From contig DATAEE010000273.1 of assembly GCA_036258175.1 (NCBI GenBank), forward strand, positions 16,763-80,762: DNA of 64,000 bases. Reading direction: 5' to 3'. The stretch comes from DATAEE01 sp036258175. Lineage in GTDB: Bacteria > Acidobacteriota > Vicinamibacteria > Vicinamibacterales > 2-12-FULL-66-21. The notes under the pieces are model-generated. The model was not told where the DNA came from and made no database searches. It was given only the letters and a program-made list of their open reading frames with translations. Of the stretch, positions 35,181 to 45,505 are shown piece after piece (positions within the stretch are counted from its first letter, which is position 1; each line of letters begins with the position of its first letter). The position numbers and the translations under genes are program-made.

Positions 35181-35623
35181 TACTTGCCTCCGCTCGCGGT
35201 CTCACCCGGCCGCAGCTTGCGCTCCGTGATGAGGCCGATGTCTTCGATGCCCGCCTTCCGGAGCTCGTCCATCGCCTGCATGATGGAGCTGTACGGCGCG
35301 TCGGTGTCGCCCTTGATCAGCACGATCTTTTCTTTCTTTTCTTCCAAGACCGCCTGTATGCGGTCGAGGAAATCGCGCTCCAGGACCTTCACGCCGTTGA
35401 TGTAGAACTCCTTGTGGGCGGTGACGTGGACCACCGTCTGCTCCTGCGTGTCAGGCTTGTCCGACGTATTGACTGCCTCGGGCAGCCTGACGTCCACGCC
35501 CTTCTGGAGCATGGGAGCGACCAGCATCATGATAATGAGCAGCACCAGCATGACGTCGACGAGGGGCGTCACGTTGATGTCGGCCTTCAACCCACCTTTT
35601 GCGCCGCCAACATCCATTGCCAT
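35180..35623 (-). CDS. exbD: ExbD/TolR-family biopolymer transport protein (first copy)
   Basis: A 147-residue ExbD. The membrane helix is 'ADINVTPLVDVMLVLLIIMMLVAPML' with the conserved Asp. The periplasmic part contains 'VVHVTAHKEFYINGVKV' and 'VLIKGDTDAPYSSIMQAMDELRKAGIEDIGLITE'. It differs enough from the second copy that the two are probably not interchangeable, perhaps giving a mixed ExbD pair with one ExbB pentamer. The 88-base gap upstream, after exbB, holds three alternating complementary arms and a GC-rich hairpin. Confidence 0.94.
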   Translation of the reverse strand: MAMDVGGAKGGLKADINVTPLVDVMLVLLIIMMLVAPMLQKGVDVRLPEAVNTSDKPDTQEQTVVHVTAHKEFYINGVKVLERDFLDRIQAVLEEKKEKIVLIKGDTDAPYSSIMQAMDELRKAGIEDIGLITERKLRPGETASGGK

Positions 35624-35642
35624 GGAGATACTCCGACGGTGT

Positions 35643-35663
35643 GGCGGGCCCGAGAGGCCCGCC
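35643..35663. repeat. GC-rich 8-bp hairpin between exbB and exbD
   Basis: GGCGGGCC (35643-35650), loop CGAGA, GGCCCGCC (35656-35663). It lies 19 bases upstream of the exbD start. Without a T-run it is more likely an mRNA-stability or REP-type element than a terminator; a similar GCGGGC/GCCCGC hairpin is at 36418-36434. Confidence 0.6.
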
Positions 35664-35685
35664 CGCCAATCGCCTTACAGTTACG

Positions 35686-35724
35686 CGGTTTTCATTGTCA
35701 GCGAAAACCGACTACGCGGTTTTC
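35686..35724 (-). promoter_or_regulatory. Three alternating complementary arms across the exbB stop (possible switch)
   Basis: CGGTTTTC (35686-35693), GAAAACCG (35703-35710) and CGGTTTTC (35717-35724). In the transcript the middle arm can pair with either neighbour, giving two mutually exclusive 8-bp hairpins. The exbB stop (35712-35714) is in the loop of one, and a micro-frame ATG AAA ACC GCG TAA in the other. Direct duplication of TACGCGGTTTTC produced it. Confidence 0.45.
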
Positions 35725-36395
35725 TTAATGAAGTAGTCCACGAGCTCCGACGACGAGTTGTCCATTTCGACGTTGAAGTACTCGATGCGGCCGGTGAGGT
35801 AGTTGTAGAACCACACCGCCGGGATGGCGACCAGCAGCCCGAGCGCCGTCTCGACCAGCGCTTCGGCGATACCAGCCGACACGGCGCCGATACCACCCGA
35901 CCCGGTCGCCGCGATGCCCTGGAAGGCGGTGATGATGCCGACGACGGTGCCGAGCAGGCCGACGAACGGCGCCGTCGAACCGATCGTCGCGAGCGCGGAA
36001 ACGCCCTTCTTGAGATCGTTCGCCGTCAATGCCGACGCGCGCTGGATGGCGCGGCGCACGGTGTCGACCAGGTCTTCGCGGCTCAGGTTCGAGCCTGATT
36101 CCTGCTGGAACTGGTATTCCTGCAGACCTGCGAGGACGACCTTCGCAAGGTGGCTGTAGCGATAGTTCTTGGACGCGGACACCGCGATCGCATCCTTCAG
36201 ACGACCCTCTTTGAGGTGCTTGGCGACCTGCGGGGCGTACTGCTTGGACTGCTTGCGCGCCTGGTTGAAGGTATAGATGCGCTCGATCGCGACGCCGAAC
36301 GACCACATGGACATGATGATCAGGATGACGCCGATAGCTTTCGCCACCCAGCCCATCTGGTTCCACATGTGAATAAGATCCATTCCGCCTTCCAT
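35712..36395 (-). CDS. exbB: ExbB/TolQ/MotA-family proton channel protein
   Basis: A 227-residue membrane protein. Helix 1 is 'WVAKAIGVILIIMSMWSFGVAIERIYTF'; the conserved MotA_ExbB block 'LKKGVSALATIGSTAPFVGLLGTVVGIITAFQ' and 'IGAVSAGIAEALVETALGLLVAIPAVWFYNYL' form helices 2-3 and the proton pore. ATG 36395 was chosen because CCCTCC (GGAGGG on the coding strand) lies 5 bases upstream; an in-frame extension to 36428 has no such site. It sits between tonB and two exbD genes, so it energises TonB. Confidence 0.94.
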   Translation of the reverse strand: MEGGMDLIHMWNQMGWVAKAIGVILIIMSMWSFGVAIERIYTFNQARKQSKQYAPQVAKHLKEGRLKDAIAVSASKNYRYSHLAKVVLAGLQEYQFQQESGSNLSREDLVDTVRRAIQRASALTANDLKKGVSALATIGSTAPFVGLLGTVVGIITAFQGIAATGSGGIGAVSAGIAEALVETALGLLVAIPAVWFYNYLTGRIEYFNVEMDNSSSELVDYFIKKTA

Positions 36396-36411
36396 CGCAA
36401 CCCTCCGAGAT

Positions 36412-36434
36412 CGTAGCGCGGGCCTCACGCCCGC
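36412..36434. repeat. Hairpin with GTAGCGC tag between tonB and exbB
   Basis: GCGGGC (36418-36423), loop CTCAC, GCCCGC (36429-36434), preceded by CGTAGC. The tag GTAGCGC also flanks the nudix palindrome near 23080 (minus strand), suggesting one loose family of short palindromes in this genome. Confidence 0.45.
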
Positions 36435-36444
36435 TGGGTGACAC

Positions 36445-37167
36445 CTATTGCAAGGTGAAGTTGACGGTCACGGTCATGATGACCGGTACGGGAACGCCGT
36501 TGAGTAGCGTCGGCGTGAACTCCCACTGCTTGACGGCGTCGAGCGCCGCCTGATCGAGCAACGGGATCGATCGGAGCACCTTGGCGTCGCGGACCCGGCC
36601 ATCCGGCCCGATCGTCGCCTCGATGATCACGACGCCCTGCACGCGTGCCGACTGCGCGATGGGCGGGTAGACGGGATTGACGTGCTTCCGTTTCTGCGGC
36701 GCCTTGATGTTACCGCCGACGCGGATCGGTGCGGTCGGGGGCGGCGGCGGTGGCGGCGGCGCTTCCGGCAATCCGCCCACGACACCTCCGACGACGCCGC
36801 CCGGGACGCCACCTTCAACGCCACCGGTCACGCCTTCCGTTCCGGTCACGCCCGTCTCGGGTGTGATCTCTGACGGAGCCTCGACCGGTGCGGCCGCCGG
36901 ATTCGGCATCTCGACGGGCGTCGGCTTCGGCATCGCCGCTGCGGGCGGTGGTGGTGGCGGCGGCGGTGGCGGTGGTGGTGGCGGTGCTGCGACGAACGCC
37001 ATCATGGCCGGCGGTGTCGGGAGCACGTCGGCGGCCATCAGGGGAATGATGATGATCCCGCCGAAGATCAGAGTATGGACAGCAATCGACACCGGAACGG
37101 TATACCACTGCTTCGTTCCGACCTTGATCGAGGGTTCAACGACGTCCCCGAACATGTCTTTCGGCAC
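36445..37167 (-). CDS. tonB: TonB energy-transducing protein
   Basis: A 240-residue TonB. One transmembrane helix ('VPVSIAVHTLIFGGIIIIPLM') is followed by a run of 14 prolines, a Pro/Glu/Lys-poor linker rich in 'VGGV' and 'GVEGG' repeats, another 8-proline run, and the C-terminal TonB domain ('NPVYPPIAQSARVQGVVIIEATIGPDGRV' to 'QWEFTPTLLNGVPVPVIMTVTVNF'). Start is GTG 37167, with GGAGGAG seven bases upstream. The helix lacks the usual 'SHxxH'. First gene of tonB-exbB-exbD-exbD, which powers outer-membrane receptors. Confidence 0.9.
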   Translation of the reverse strand: MPKDMFGDVVEPSIKVGTKQWYTVPVSIAVHTLIFGGIIIIPLMAADVLPTPPAMMAFVAAPPPPPPPPPPPPPPAAAMPKPTPVEMPNPAAAPVEAPSEITPETGVTGTEGVTGGVEGGVPGGVVGGVVGGLPEAPPPPPPPPTAPIRVGGNIKAPQKRKHVNPVYPPIAQSARVQGVVIIEATIGPDGRVRDAKVLRSIPLLDQAALDAVKQWEFTPTLLNGVPVPVIMTVTVNFTLQ

Positions 37168-37245
37168 GGGATTCTCCTCCCACCGCGGTGGCCCGAACCG
37201 GAGGTGCTCCCCCCGGCCACCCGTGGCGCCCACGAAAGAGCGCCA

Positions 37246-37276
37246 AGTATAGATCAGACCCAAAAACGGGTGTCAA
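37246..37276 (-). promoter_or_regulatory. Promoter of the tonB-exbBDD operon
   Basis: On the minus strand: TTGACA (37276-37271, consensus) and TATACT (37251-37246), 19 bases apart. The spacer itself can fold as CCC-GTTTTT-GGG. Transcription would start near 37239, leaving a leader of about 70 bases. The spacer is longer than ideal, so strength is uncertain. Confidence 0.6.
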
Positions 37277-37359
37277 CGAAACTACTCACAGGTTAGACAC
37301 CGGTTTCCGGAAAACGGACCGGCTCCGGCAGCCGCATGCTGTGGCCCCTGAGCAGGTTG

Positions 37360-39843
<2,484 letters not shown>

Positions 39844-39888
39844 GGCACCTCTCGGTTCATAGAAATCATTAATCCTACCATCCGACCG

Positions 39889-40512
39889 CTAGACGCGAAA
39901 GTCGTGAACGCGGTCGTCGCCGCGCCGCAGCCGAAGCCGCGCCGCAAGCGCCATCCCCCCGGTGAGAAACACCCGGATCCCCTGCTCCACGGTCATGTCC
40001 GGAAATGCCGCGCGATCGCGCGGACAGATCACCACGTCGCCTAGATAGAGATGATTCGTCGGGACGTAAACCGCAATCATCGCCTCGGGCCCCGACCCGC
40101 GATCGACGGTGAACTCGCGCGTCAGAAACCCGAGCAGGATCCGGCCCGAGGCGTCCTCGACGAGCACGACGCGCTTGAACCCGTACTCGTTGTCCGGCGA
40201 AAAGGCGACGACGAGCTGCTTGACCGGCGCGTAGACGGTCCGGAACACGGGCACCTTGAGCAGCCACCCCTCTGCCCGTGCCAGCAACCGCTTCCCGAGG
40301 ACGTTGCTCGCCACGGCGCCCACCAGCAGGATCACCAGGGCCGTCGTCAGAATGCCGAGGCCGGGAACCTCGCGTCCGAGCCATCGCGAAAAGAACGGGG
40401 CCGTGCTGCCGTCGATGAACCGGAAGATCCAGACGAACGTGACGACGCTGATGACGAGCGGCACCATCACGAAGAAGCCCGCCACGAAGCTGCGCCGGAG
40501 CCACTGCAACAT
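39889..40512 (-). CDS. DUF502 family membrane protein
   Basis: A 207-residue protein with two N-terminal membrane helices ('FVAGFFVMVPLVISVVTFVWIFRF' and 'LGILTTALVILLVGAVASNVLG') and a soluble C-terminal domain with the DUF502 signature 'VPVFRTVYAPVKQLVVAF' and 'VPTNHLYLGDVVICPRDRAAFPDMTVEQGIRVFLTGG'. Function is unknown in all phyla. ATG 40512 ('MLQWLRRSF') is preferred; a GTG at 40539 would add nine residues. It is 45 bases upstream of hppA on the same strand. Confidence 0.85.
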   Translation of the reverse strand: MLQWLRRSFVAGFFVMVPLVISVVTFVWIFRFIDGSTAPFFSRWLGREVPGLGILTTALVILLVGAVASNVLGKRLLARAEGWLLKVPVFRTVYAPVKQLVVAFSPDNEYGFKRVVLVEDASGRILLGFLTREFTVDRGSGPEAMIAVYVPTNHLYLGDVVICPRDRAAFPDMTVEQGIRVFLTGGMALAARLRLRRGDDRVHDFRV

Positions 40513-40581
40513 TTTCTTAGGTCCGCGCTGGGGCCCCACCCCCCGCGCCTGACACGGCTCGCTTCGCTCGCCGCGCTGATG

Positions 40582-40606
40582 CGTCCGGATTGCTGCTTTC
40601 CGGACG
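40582..40606. repeat. 8-bp hairpin just after uppP
   Basis: CGTCCGGA (40582-40589), loop TTGCTGCTT, TCCGGACG (40599-40606). It begins 6 bases past the uppP stop on the minus strand and has no T-run. It may protect the 3' end or be a weak terminator. Confidence 0.5.
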
Positions 40607-40611
40607 ACTTG

Positions 40612-41415
40612 TCACTGCGTTAACCAAATGAATGTGACTGCCGCGAGCGCGAAGCGATAGTACGCGAACACGTCCAGCCGATGCCCGGCAAGATAGCGCA
40701 GAAAGAACCGGATGGTGAGGTAGCCGACGACGCCCGAGACAGCCATCCCCACAGCAAACAGGGTCACGGCATCCCCGGTCACGCCGATTCGCGCCAGCTC
40801 GAGGCTCTCCTTCGCGCTCGCCGCCAGGATCGCCGGGATGCTCAGGAGAAACGTGAACCGCGCGGCGGCGTCGCGGCGGAGTCCGAGGAACAGCCCAATG
40901 CTGATCGTCGTGCCCGAGCGCGACATGCCTGGCACCAGCGCAGCCGCCTGACCAGCGCCGATCGCGAGCGCGCCTCCGGGACCGAGCGCCTGCTCAGTCT
41001 CGACGCCACGGCCCACGCGCTCCGCGACGAGCATCAGGACACCGCCGACCACAAGCGTGACGGCGGCGACGAGCGGCGTTCGAAGCGCCTCTTCCACGTT
41101 GTGGGTGTACAGCAGACCCGCGACGACGGTCGGGAGCGTGCCCACGACGATGAGTCGAATGAGGCGCGCCGTGGGATCGGATGCGGTCAAGATCCTCGGA
41201 AGCGCCGCCGCCATCTGCACCAGCTCTGCGCGGAAGAACACGATGACGGCCACGAGCGTGCCCAGGTGGCAGGCAACGTCGAAGGCGAGACCCAGCGCGC
41301 CGGCGTCCCACCCGAAGAATGCGCGGCCGAGAATCAGGTGTGCGGAGCTCGAGACCGGCAGAAACTCAGTCAAGCCCTGGACGATCCCGAGGACGACGGC
41401 TGCCAGCAACGTCAC
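40612..41415 (-). CDS. uppP: Undecaprenyl-diphosphatase
   Basis: A 267-residue polytopic enzyme that regenerates undecaprenyl phosphate for peptidoglycan and other cell-wall polymers; also called BacA for bacitracin resistance. Both signature motifs are present: 'GIVQGLTEFLPVSSSAHLIL' at the N-terminus and 'AALVPGMSRSGTTISIGLFLGL' near residue 165. Start is GTG 41415. It lies about 50 bases downstream of secF on the same strand. Confidence 0.95.
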   Translation of the reverse strand: MTLLAAVVLGIVQGLTEFLPVSSSAHLILGRAFFGWDAGALGLAFDVACHLGTLVAVIVFFRAELVQMAAALPRILTASDPTARLIRLIVVGTLPTVVAGLLYTHNVEEALRTPLVAAVTLVVGGVLMLVAERVGRGVETEQALGPGGALAIGAGQAAALVPGMSRSGTTISIGLFLGLRRDAAARFTFLLSIPAILAASAKESLELARIGVTGDAVTLFAVGMAVSGVVGYLTIRFFLRYLAGHRLDVFAYYRFALAAVTFIWLTQ

Positions 41416-41464
41416 GACGTCAGCAGGTCAGTCAGGATCGGCGAGCGTCGACGTCCACGTCGGC

Positions 41465-42421
41465 TCAGGCGCGCTTCTTTCTCTGGCGATCCGCGCCGGC
41501 GGCGGCGGCCTGGCTCTGCGCGGCGCCGCGCCGCTGGCTCAGGAGGATCGCGATCGCTGACGCGATGAAGATCGTCGAATACGTGCCGCTGACGATGCCG
41601 ACGAGCATCGTGAACGCGAAGCCTTCGAGTACTTCACCGCCGAACAGATAGAGCGACAGGACCGAGAGGAACGTGGTGCCGGCCGTGATGATGGTCCGCC
41701 CCAACGTCTGGTTGACGCTCGTATTGACCACCTGCTCGAGCGCGTCGCGGCGCATGAACCGGAGGTTCTCGCGGACGCGATCGAAGACGACGATCGTGTC
41801 GTTCACCGAATAGCCGGTGATCGTTAGGATCGCCGCCACGATGTTCAGCGAGAGCTCGTAGTTGAAGAATTTGAGGAAGGCGACAGTCACGAGGATATCG
41901 TGCAGGGTCGCGACGATGGCGCCGACGGCGAAGCTGAATCGGAACCGGATCGCGATGTATGCGGTGATACCGACGATAGAAGCCAGCGTCGCGAGTATCC
42001 CCTTCAACTGCAGGTCGCGCCCGATCACCGGGCCGACGATCTCCGTGCTGCGAACCTCGAAGTTGCCGAGGTTCGCGGCTCGCAGCCGATCGATCACGCC
42101 GCGCGCGCCCTGTTCCAGGCTCGCTCCCTGCTCGGCGACGAGCTCGGGCAGCCGGATGAGCACTTCGTTATCGGCCGGCTCGCCGTAACGCTGGACGATT
42201 TTCTCGCCCGGAACCGCGGCCAGCGCGTCGAGCACCGCCTGTTCCGACACCGGCTTCTCGAACTTGACGATGATGACGGTGCCGCCGGAGAAGTCGATGC
42301 CGAGCGGCAGGCCCGTCGTCATGACGGCGGCGACGCCGGCGAGGATGATCACCGCTGAGAGCGCGAGCGCGTGCCAGCGCCACCGGATGAAGTTGAAATT
42401 CGCGTTCGTGAATATCTGCAT
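41465..42421 (-). CDS. secF: Protein-export membrane protein SecF
   Basis: A 318-residue RND-related subunit. The first helix is followed by 'GIDFSGGTVIIVKF', and the C-terminal transmembrane core shows 'ITGYSVNDTIVVFDRVRENL' and 'TSVNQTLGRTIITAGTTFLSVLSLYLFGG'. It ends in a Gln/Arg/Lys-rich tail. With SecD and YajC it uses proton motive force to assist SecYEG export. Seven bases separate it from secD. Confidence 0.96.
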   Translation of the reverse strand: MQIFTNANFNFIRWRWHALALSAVIILAGVAAVMTTGLPLGIDFSGGTVIIVKFEKPVSEQAVLDALAAVPGEKIVQRYGEPADNEVLIRLPELVAEQGASLEQGARGVIDRLRAANLGNFEVRSTEIVGPVIGRDLQLKGILATLASIVGITAYIAIRFRFSFAVGAIVATLHDILVTVAFLKFFNYELSLNIVAAILTITGYSVNDTIVVFDRVRENLRFMRRDALEQVVNTSVNQTLGRTIITAGTTFLSVLSLYLFGGEVLEGFAFTMLVGIVSGTYSTIFIASAIAILLSQRRGAAQSQAAAAGADRQRKKRA

Positions 42422-42428
42422 CGTTATC

Positions 42429-43994
42429 CTAGATGCTCAACCGCGCGACGCTCCGCCTCGACAGAATCAGCTCAAAGAGCGACCGCGAGACGAACACCGC
42501 CGTGAAGACGTTGGACAACAGTCCGAAAAACAGCGTCGTCGCAAATCCGCGAATGGGTCCAGTCCCGAACTGGAAGAGGAACGCGGCGGCGATGAGCGAC
42601 GCGACGTGCGTGTCGAGAATCGTGAGGAAGACGCGATCGAATCCGGCGGCGACCGCGGCACGGACGCCCTTGCCCGCGGCGAGCTCCTCTTTGATGCGCT
42701 CGAAGATCAGCACGTTCGAGTCGACGCCCATCCCGATCGTCAGGATGAATCCCGCGACGCCGGGCAGCGTCATCGTCGCGCCGATGTACGCCATGAACCC
42801 GAGCAGAATGACCAGGTTCATCAGCACAGATACGATGGCGTTGATCCCGGTCAGCTTGTAATACGCCAGCATGAACAGCGCGACGAGCACCATGCCGCCA
42901 ACCGAGGCGAGGAGGCCGGCGCGGATCGAGTCGGCGCCCAGGCTCGGACCGACCGTCCGCTCTTCGAGGTACGTCAGGCTGATCGGCAGCGCGCCGGACC
43001 GGAGCTTGAGCGCGAGATCCGTGACCTCCTGGTTCGTGAACGATCCCTCGATGATCCCGTCGGTATCGATGCGGCTGTTGATGACCGGGGCCGACTGGAC
43101 CCGGCCGTCAAGGATGATCGCAAGCCGACGACCGACGTTCTCGCCCGTCGCCGTCCCGAACTTTCGCGCGCCCTCGCGGCTGAGCTGAAAGTTCACGGCC
43201 GGCTGGTTGTTGGAATCGAGCGTCGGCCGGGCATTGCGCAAATCGTTCCCCCGCACGACGGCCGCCTTCCGGACAAGGTAGTAAACCGTCTCAGGTCGTT
43301 CGCCCGAAGCGCTGATCTCGCTCGTGCCCGACAGGACCTCCATGTCCGGAGGGAGCTGGCTGTTCCGTGTTGCGAGCAGGGCCTCGCGGCTCGCCGCAGG
43401 CCCGTCCTCGACGAGCTTCAGCTCTAAGACCGCGGTGGATCGAATGATGTCTTTCGCGCGCTGCACGTCGGTCACGCCCGGCAGCTGCACGAGAATCTGA
43501 TCGCCCGCCGAGCCATGTTCCGCGACAATCGGCTCGGCTACGCCAAGCTCATTCACCCGGCGCTCGATGGTCTGCAGCGCCTGCCGCACGGCCTCACGCC
43601 GGAGCTGAAGCGCGACCGGGTCCCGCAGCCGGAACGTGTACGAATTCACGCTCGACGATCGGTTGAACGACGCGGCGGTCTCGTCGTCGGCGAGCCGGCG
43701 GAATTCCGCATCCTTGTCAGGCGGGACGCCATCGACGCGGAAGCTCATCGCGTCCACGACCTGCACCGAGCCCACCGTGATCCCGCGCTCGCGGAGCTGC
43801 TGCCGGAGCCGCTCCGCCGCGGTTTCGGTCTCGAGCCGGAGCGCATCGTCGGTGTGCGCGCGGAGCACGAGATGGACGCCGCCTTTCAGGTCCAGACCGA
43901 GCTTGACCTTTTCGCGCGGGGGATAGAAGGCGTAGACGGCTATCGCCACCACAGCCAGGATCAGAATCAGTTTCCAGCGAAGGTTTGTGTTCAT
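42429..43994 (-). CDS. secD: Protein-export membrane protein SecD
   Basis: A 521-residue protein. 'KLGLDLKGGVHLVLR' follows the first membrane helix; a large periplasmic domain (residues about 40-340) includes 'RVNELGVAEPIVAEHGSAGDQILVQLPGV'; the C-terminal six-helix core has 'LTYLEERTVGPSLGADSIRAGLLASVGGMVLVALFML' and 'GMGVDSNVLIFERIKEELAAG'. The start overlaps the yajC stop by 4 bases. Confidence 0.96.
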   Translation of the reverse strand: MNTNLRWKLILILAVVAIAVYAFYPPREKVKLGLDLKGGVHLVLRAHTDDALRLETETAAERLRQQLRERGITVGSVQVVDAMSFRVDGVPPDKDAEFRRLADDETAASFNRSSSVNSYTFRLRDPVALQLRREAVRQALQTIERRVNELGVAEPIVAEHGSAGDQILVQLPGVTDVQRAKDIIRSTAVLELKLVEDGPAASREALLATRNSQLPPDMEVLSGTSEISASGERPETVYYLVRKAAVVRGNDLRNARPTLDSNNQPAVNFQLSREGARKFGTATGENVGRRLAIILDGRVQSAPVINSRIDTDGIIEGSFTNQEVTDLALKLRSGALPISLTYLEERTVGPSLGADSIRAGLLASVGGMVLVALFMLAYYKLTGINAIVSVLMNLVILLGFMAYIGATMTLPGVAGFILTIGMGVDSNVLIFERIKEELAAGKGVRAAVAAGFDRVFLTILDTHVASLIAAAFLFQFGTGPIRGFATTLFFGLLSNVFTAVFVSRSLFELILSRRSVARLSI

Positions 43995-44281
43995 TGCGTG
44001 TCGGCAACGACGGGCTCCTGGCCCTGATAGCCGCCGATGGCCACGCGCGCGATGCGGATGCGAACCTTGTCGGCGACCTGGAGCTGTACGAGCTTCTCGT
44101 CGAGACGTGTGATTTCACCGTGGATGCCGCTCGTGGTCACGACCTGGTCACCGACCTTGAGCGCGGACTGGAAGTCCTGGATCTTCTTTTGCCTTTTTTT
44201 TGCGGGCAACATGATCAAGAAGTAAAAGATCGCCAGAATGGCGACGAACGGGACGAGCTGCCAGATCGGGTTCGGCGTCAT
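43991..44281 (-). CDS. yajC: YajC, preprotein translocase accessory subunit
   Basis: A 96-residue single-span protein: 'LVPFVAILAIFYFLIMLPAKKRQKKIQDFQSALKVGDQVVTTSGIHGEI'. YajC associates with SecDF. It overlaps tgt upstream by 4 bases and secD downstream by 4 bases, reproducing the conserved order tgt-yajC-secD-secF. Confidence 0.95.
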   Translation of the reverse strand: MTPNPIWQLVPFVAILAIFYFLIMLPAKKRQKKIQDFQSALKVGDQVVTTSGIHGEITRLDEKLVQLQVADKVRIRIARVAIGGYQGQEPVVADTQ

Positions 44282-45441
44282 TCGACGGCGCGGGTGCGGG
44301 AAAAAGTACGGTGGAACTCCTGCCGGAACATTTCAAATGTTCCAAACATAATAGCGTCCCTTACCCGTCGCATGGTGTCAAGGTAAAAGTGGAGATTATG
44401 CAACGTGTTAAGGGTAGCCGCGGTCATCTCGTTCGCCAGATAGAGGTGCCGCAGATACGCGCGTGAGAAGGTCCGGCACGTGTAGCAGCCACATTGAGGA
44501 TCCGGCGGGCGTGGGTCCTCGGCGAACCGGGCGTTCTTGATGACGATGCGCCCCTCCCGCGTGAGCAACTGACCGTTACGGGCATTGCGGGTCGGCAGGA
44601 CGCAGTCGAACAGATCGATCCCGCGCGCCACGCACTCGATTAGATCGTCCGGCATGCCAGTTCCCATGAGGTAGCGAGGGCGATCATCTGGAAGAAGCGG
44701 CGCCGTGTGCGCGACGACGTCATACATGGTCTTCACCGGCTCGCCGACGCCGAGGCCTCCAATCGCGTAGGCCTCGAACCCGACGTCGAGTGTCCGCTGC
44801 ACGCTTTCGGTGCGTAGATCGAGATCGACACCGCCCTGGACGATGCCGAATTGCGCCTGGCCCGGATTGCTTACGGCGACTCCAACCACATCGCCCCCAC
44901 GGAGCGCTTGAAAACGCGCCCGACCACGCGCAGCCCAGCGATGCGTTCGCTCCATTGCAGCTCGCGCCGAGCCGGTTGGCGCCGGCGACGCCGCGCACTC
45001 ATCGAGCACCATCGCGATATCGGACCCGAGCTGCGCCTGAATGTCGGCAGCACGTTCGGGTGTGAGCAGGTGCTCCGCGCCGTCGAGGTGTGAGCGGAAA
45101 CGGACGCCCTCCTCGTTCAGGCGTCTGATGCTGGCAAGGCTGAAGACCTGATAGCCGCCGCTGTCGGTGAGAATCGGGCGATTCCAGCCGATAAACCGAT
45201 GGAGCCCTCCGAGGCGCGCGATTGGCGCGTCACCCGGACGGAGGAAGAGATGATACGTGTTGCCGAGAATGATTTCTGCGCCGACGTCGACGAGATCGCG
45301 CGCGGTCACCGCCTTCACGGCGCCCTGCGTCCCGACGGGCATGAACGCGGGCGTCTCGACGACGCCGTGTGCGGTCCTCATGCGACCGCGACGGGCCGAT
45401 CCGGAGCGATGCGTGACTTCGAACGAGAAGTCGTGAGGCAC
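44278..45441 (-). CDS. tgt: Queuine (preQ1) tRNA-ribosyltransferase
   Basis: A 387-residue TIM-barrel enzyme that exchanges guanine-34 for preQ1 in GU(N) anticodons. Seen: 'TPAFMPVGTQGAVKAVT', 'ILTDSGGYQVFSLA' with the active-site Asp, 'AQFGIVQGGVDLDLR', 'GIDLFDCVLPTRNARNGQL', and zinc ligands 'CGCYTCRTFSRAYLRHLYLANE'. Start is GTG 45441; TATAAA lies five bases upstream, so a leaderless start is possible. First gene of the tgt-yajC-secDF unit. Confidence 0.96.
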   Translation of the reverse strand: MPHDFSFEVTHRSGSARRGRMRTAHGVVETPAFMPVGTQGAVKAVTARDLVDVGAEIILGNTYHLFLRPGDAPIARLGGLHRFIGWNRPILTDSGGYQVFSLASIRRLNEEGVRFRSHLDGAEHLLTPERAADIQAQLGSDIAMVLDECAASPAPTGSARAAMERTHRWAARGRARFQALRGGDVVGVAVSNPGQAQFGIVQGGVDLDLRTESVQRTLDVGFEAYAIGGLGVGEPVKTMYDVVAHTAPLLPDDRPRYLMGTGMPDDLIECVARGIDLFDCVLPTRNARNGQLLTREGRIVIKNARFAEDPRPPDPQCGCYTCRTFSRAYLRHLYLANEMTAATLNTLHNLHFYLDTMRRVRDAIMFGTFEMFRQEFHRTFSRTRAVE

Positions 45442-45448
45442 GTTCTTT

Positions 45449-45454
45449 TATAAT
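45449..45454 (+). promoter_or_regulatory. -10 box TATAAT shared by divergent ddl and tgt
   Basis: TTTTATAAT reads TATAAT on the plus strand, for ddl at 45506, and ATTATAAAA on the minus strand, whose TATAAA stands five bases before the GTG of tgt. The two genes start only 64 bases apart and probably share this AT-rich core. No clear -35 on either side. Confidence 0.45.
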
Positions 45455-45505
45455 GGTGAAGGTTTCCAGAATCCAGACTCTCGCATTCAGCGTTCGGAAG
45501 GGCCT

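Noticed and set aside
36790..36990. Proline/glycine codon repeats as a CRISPR or tandem-repeat array
   Set aside because: The periodicity is the coding of poly-proline and Val-Gly-Gly linker in TonB, not spacer-separated repeats.
42264..43427. 387-codon plus-strand frame across secF/secD
   Set aside because: Antisense to conserved secD and secF; composition is shadow-like.
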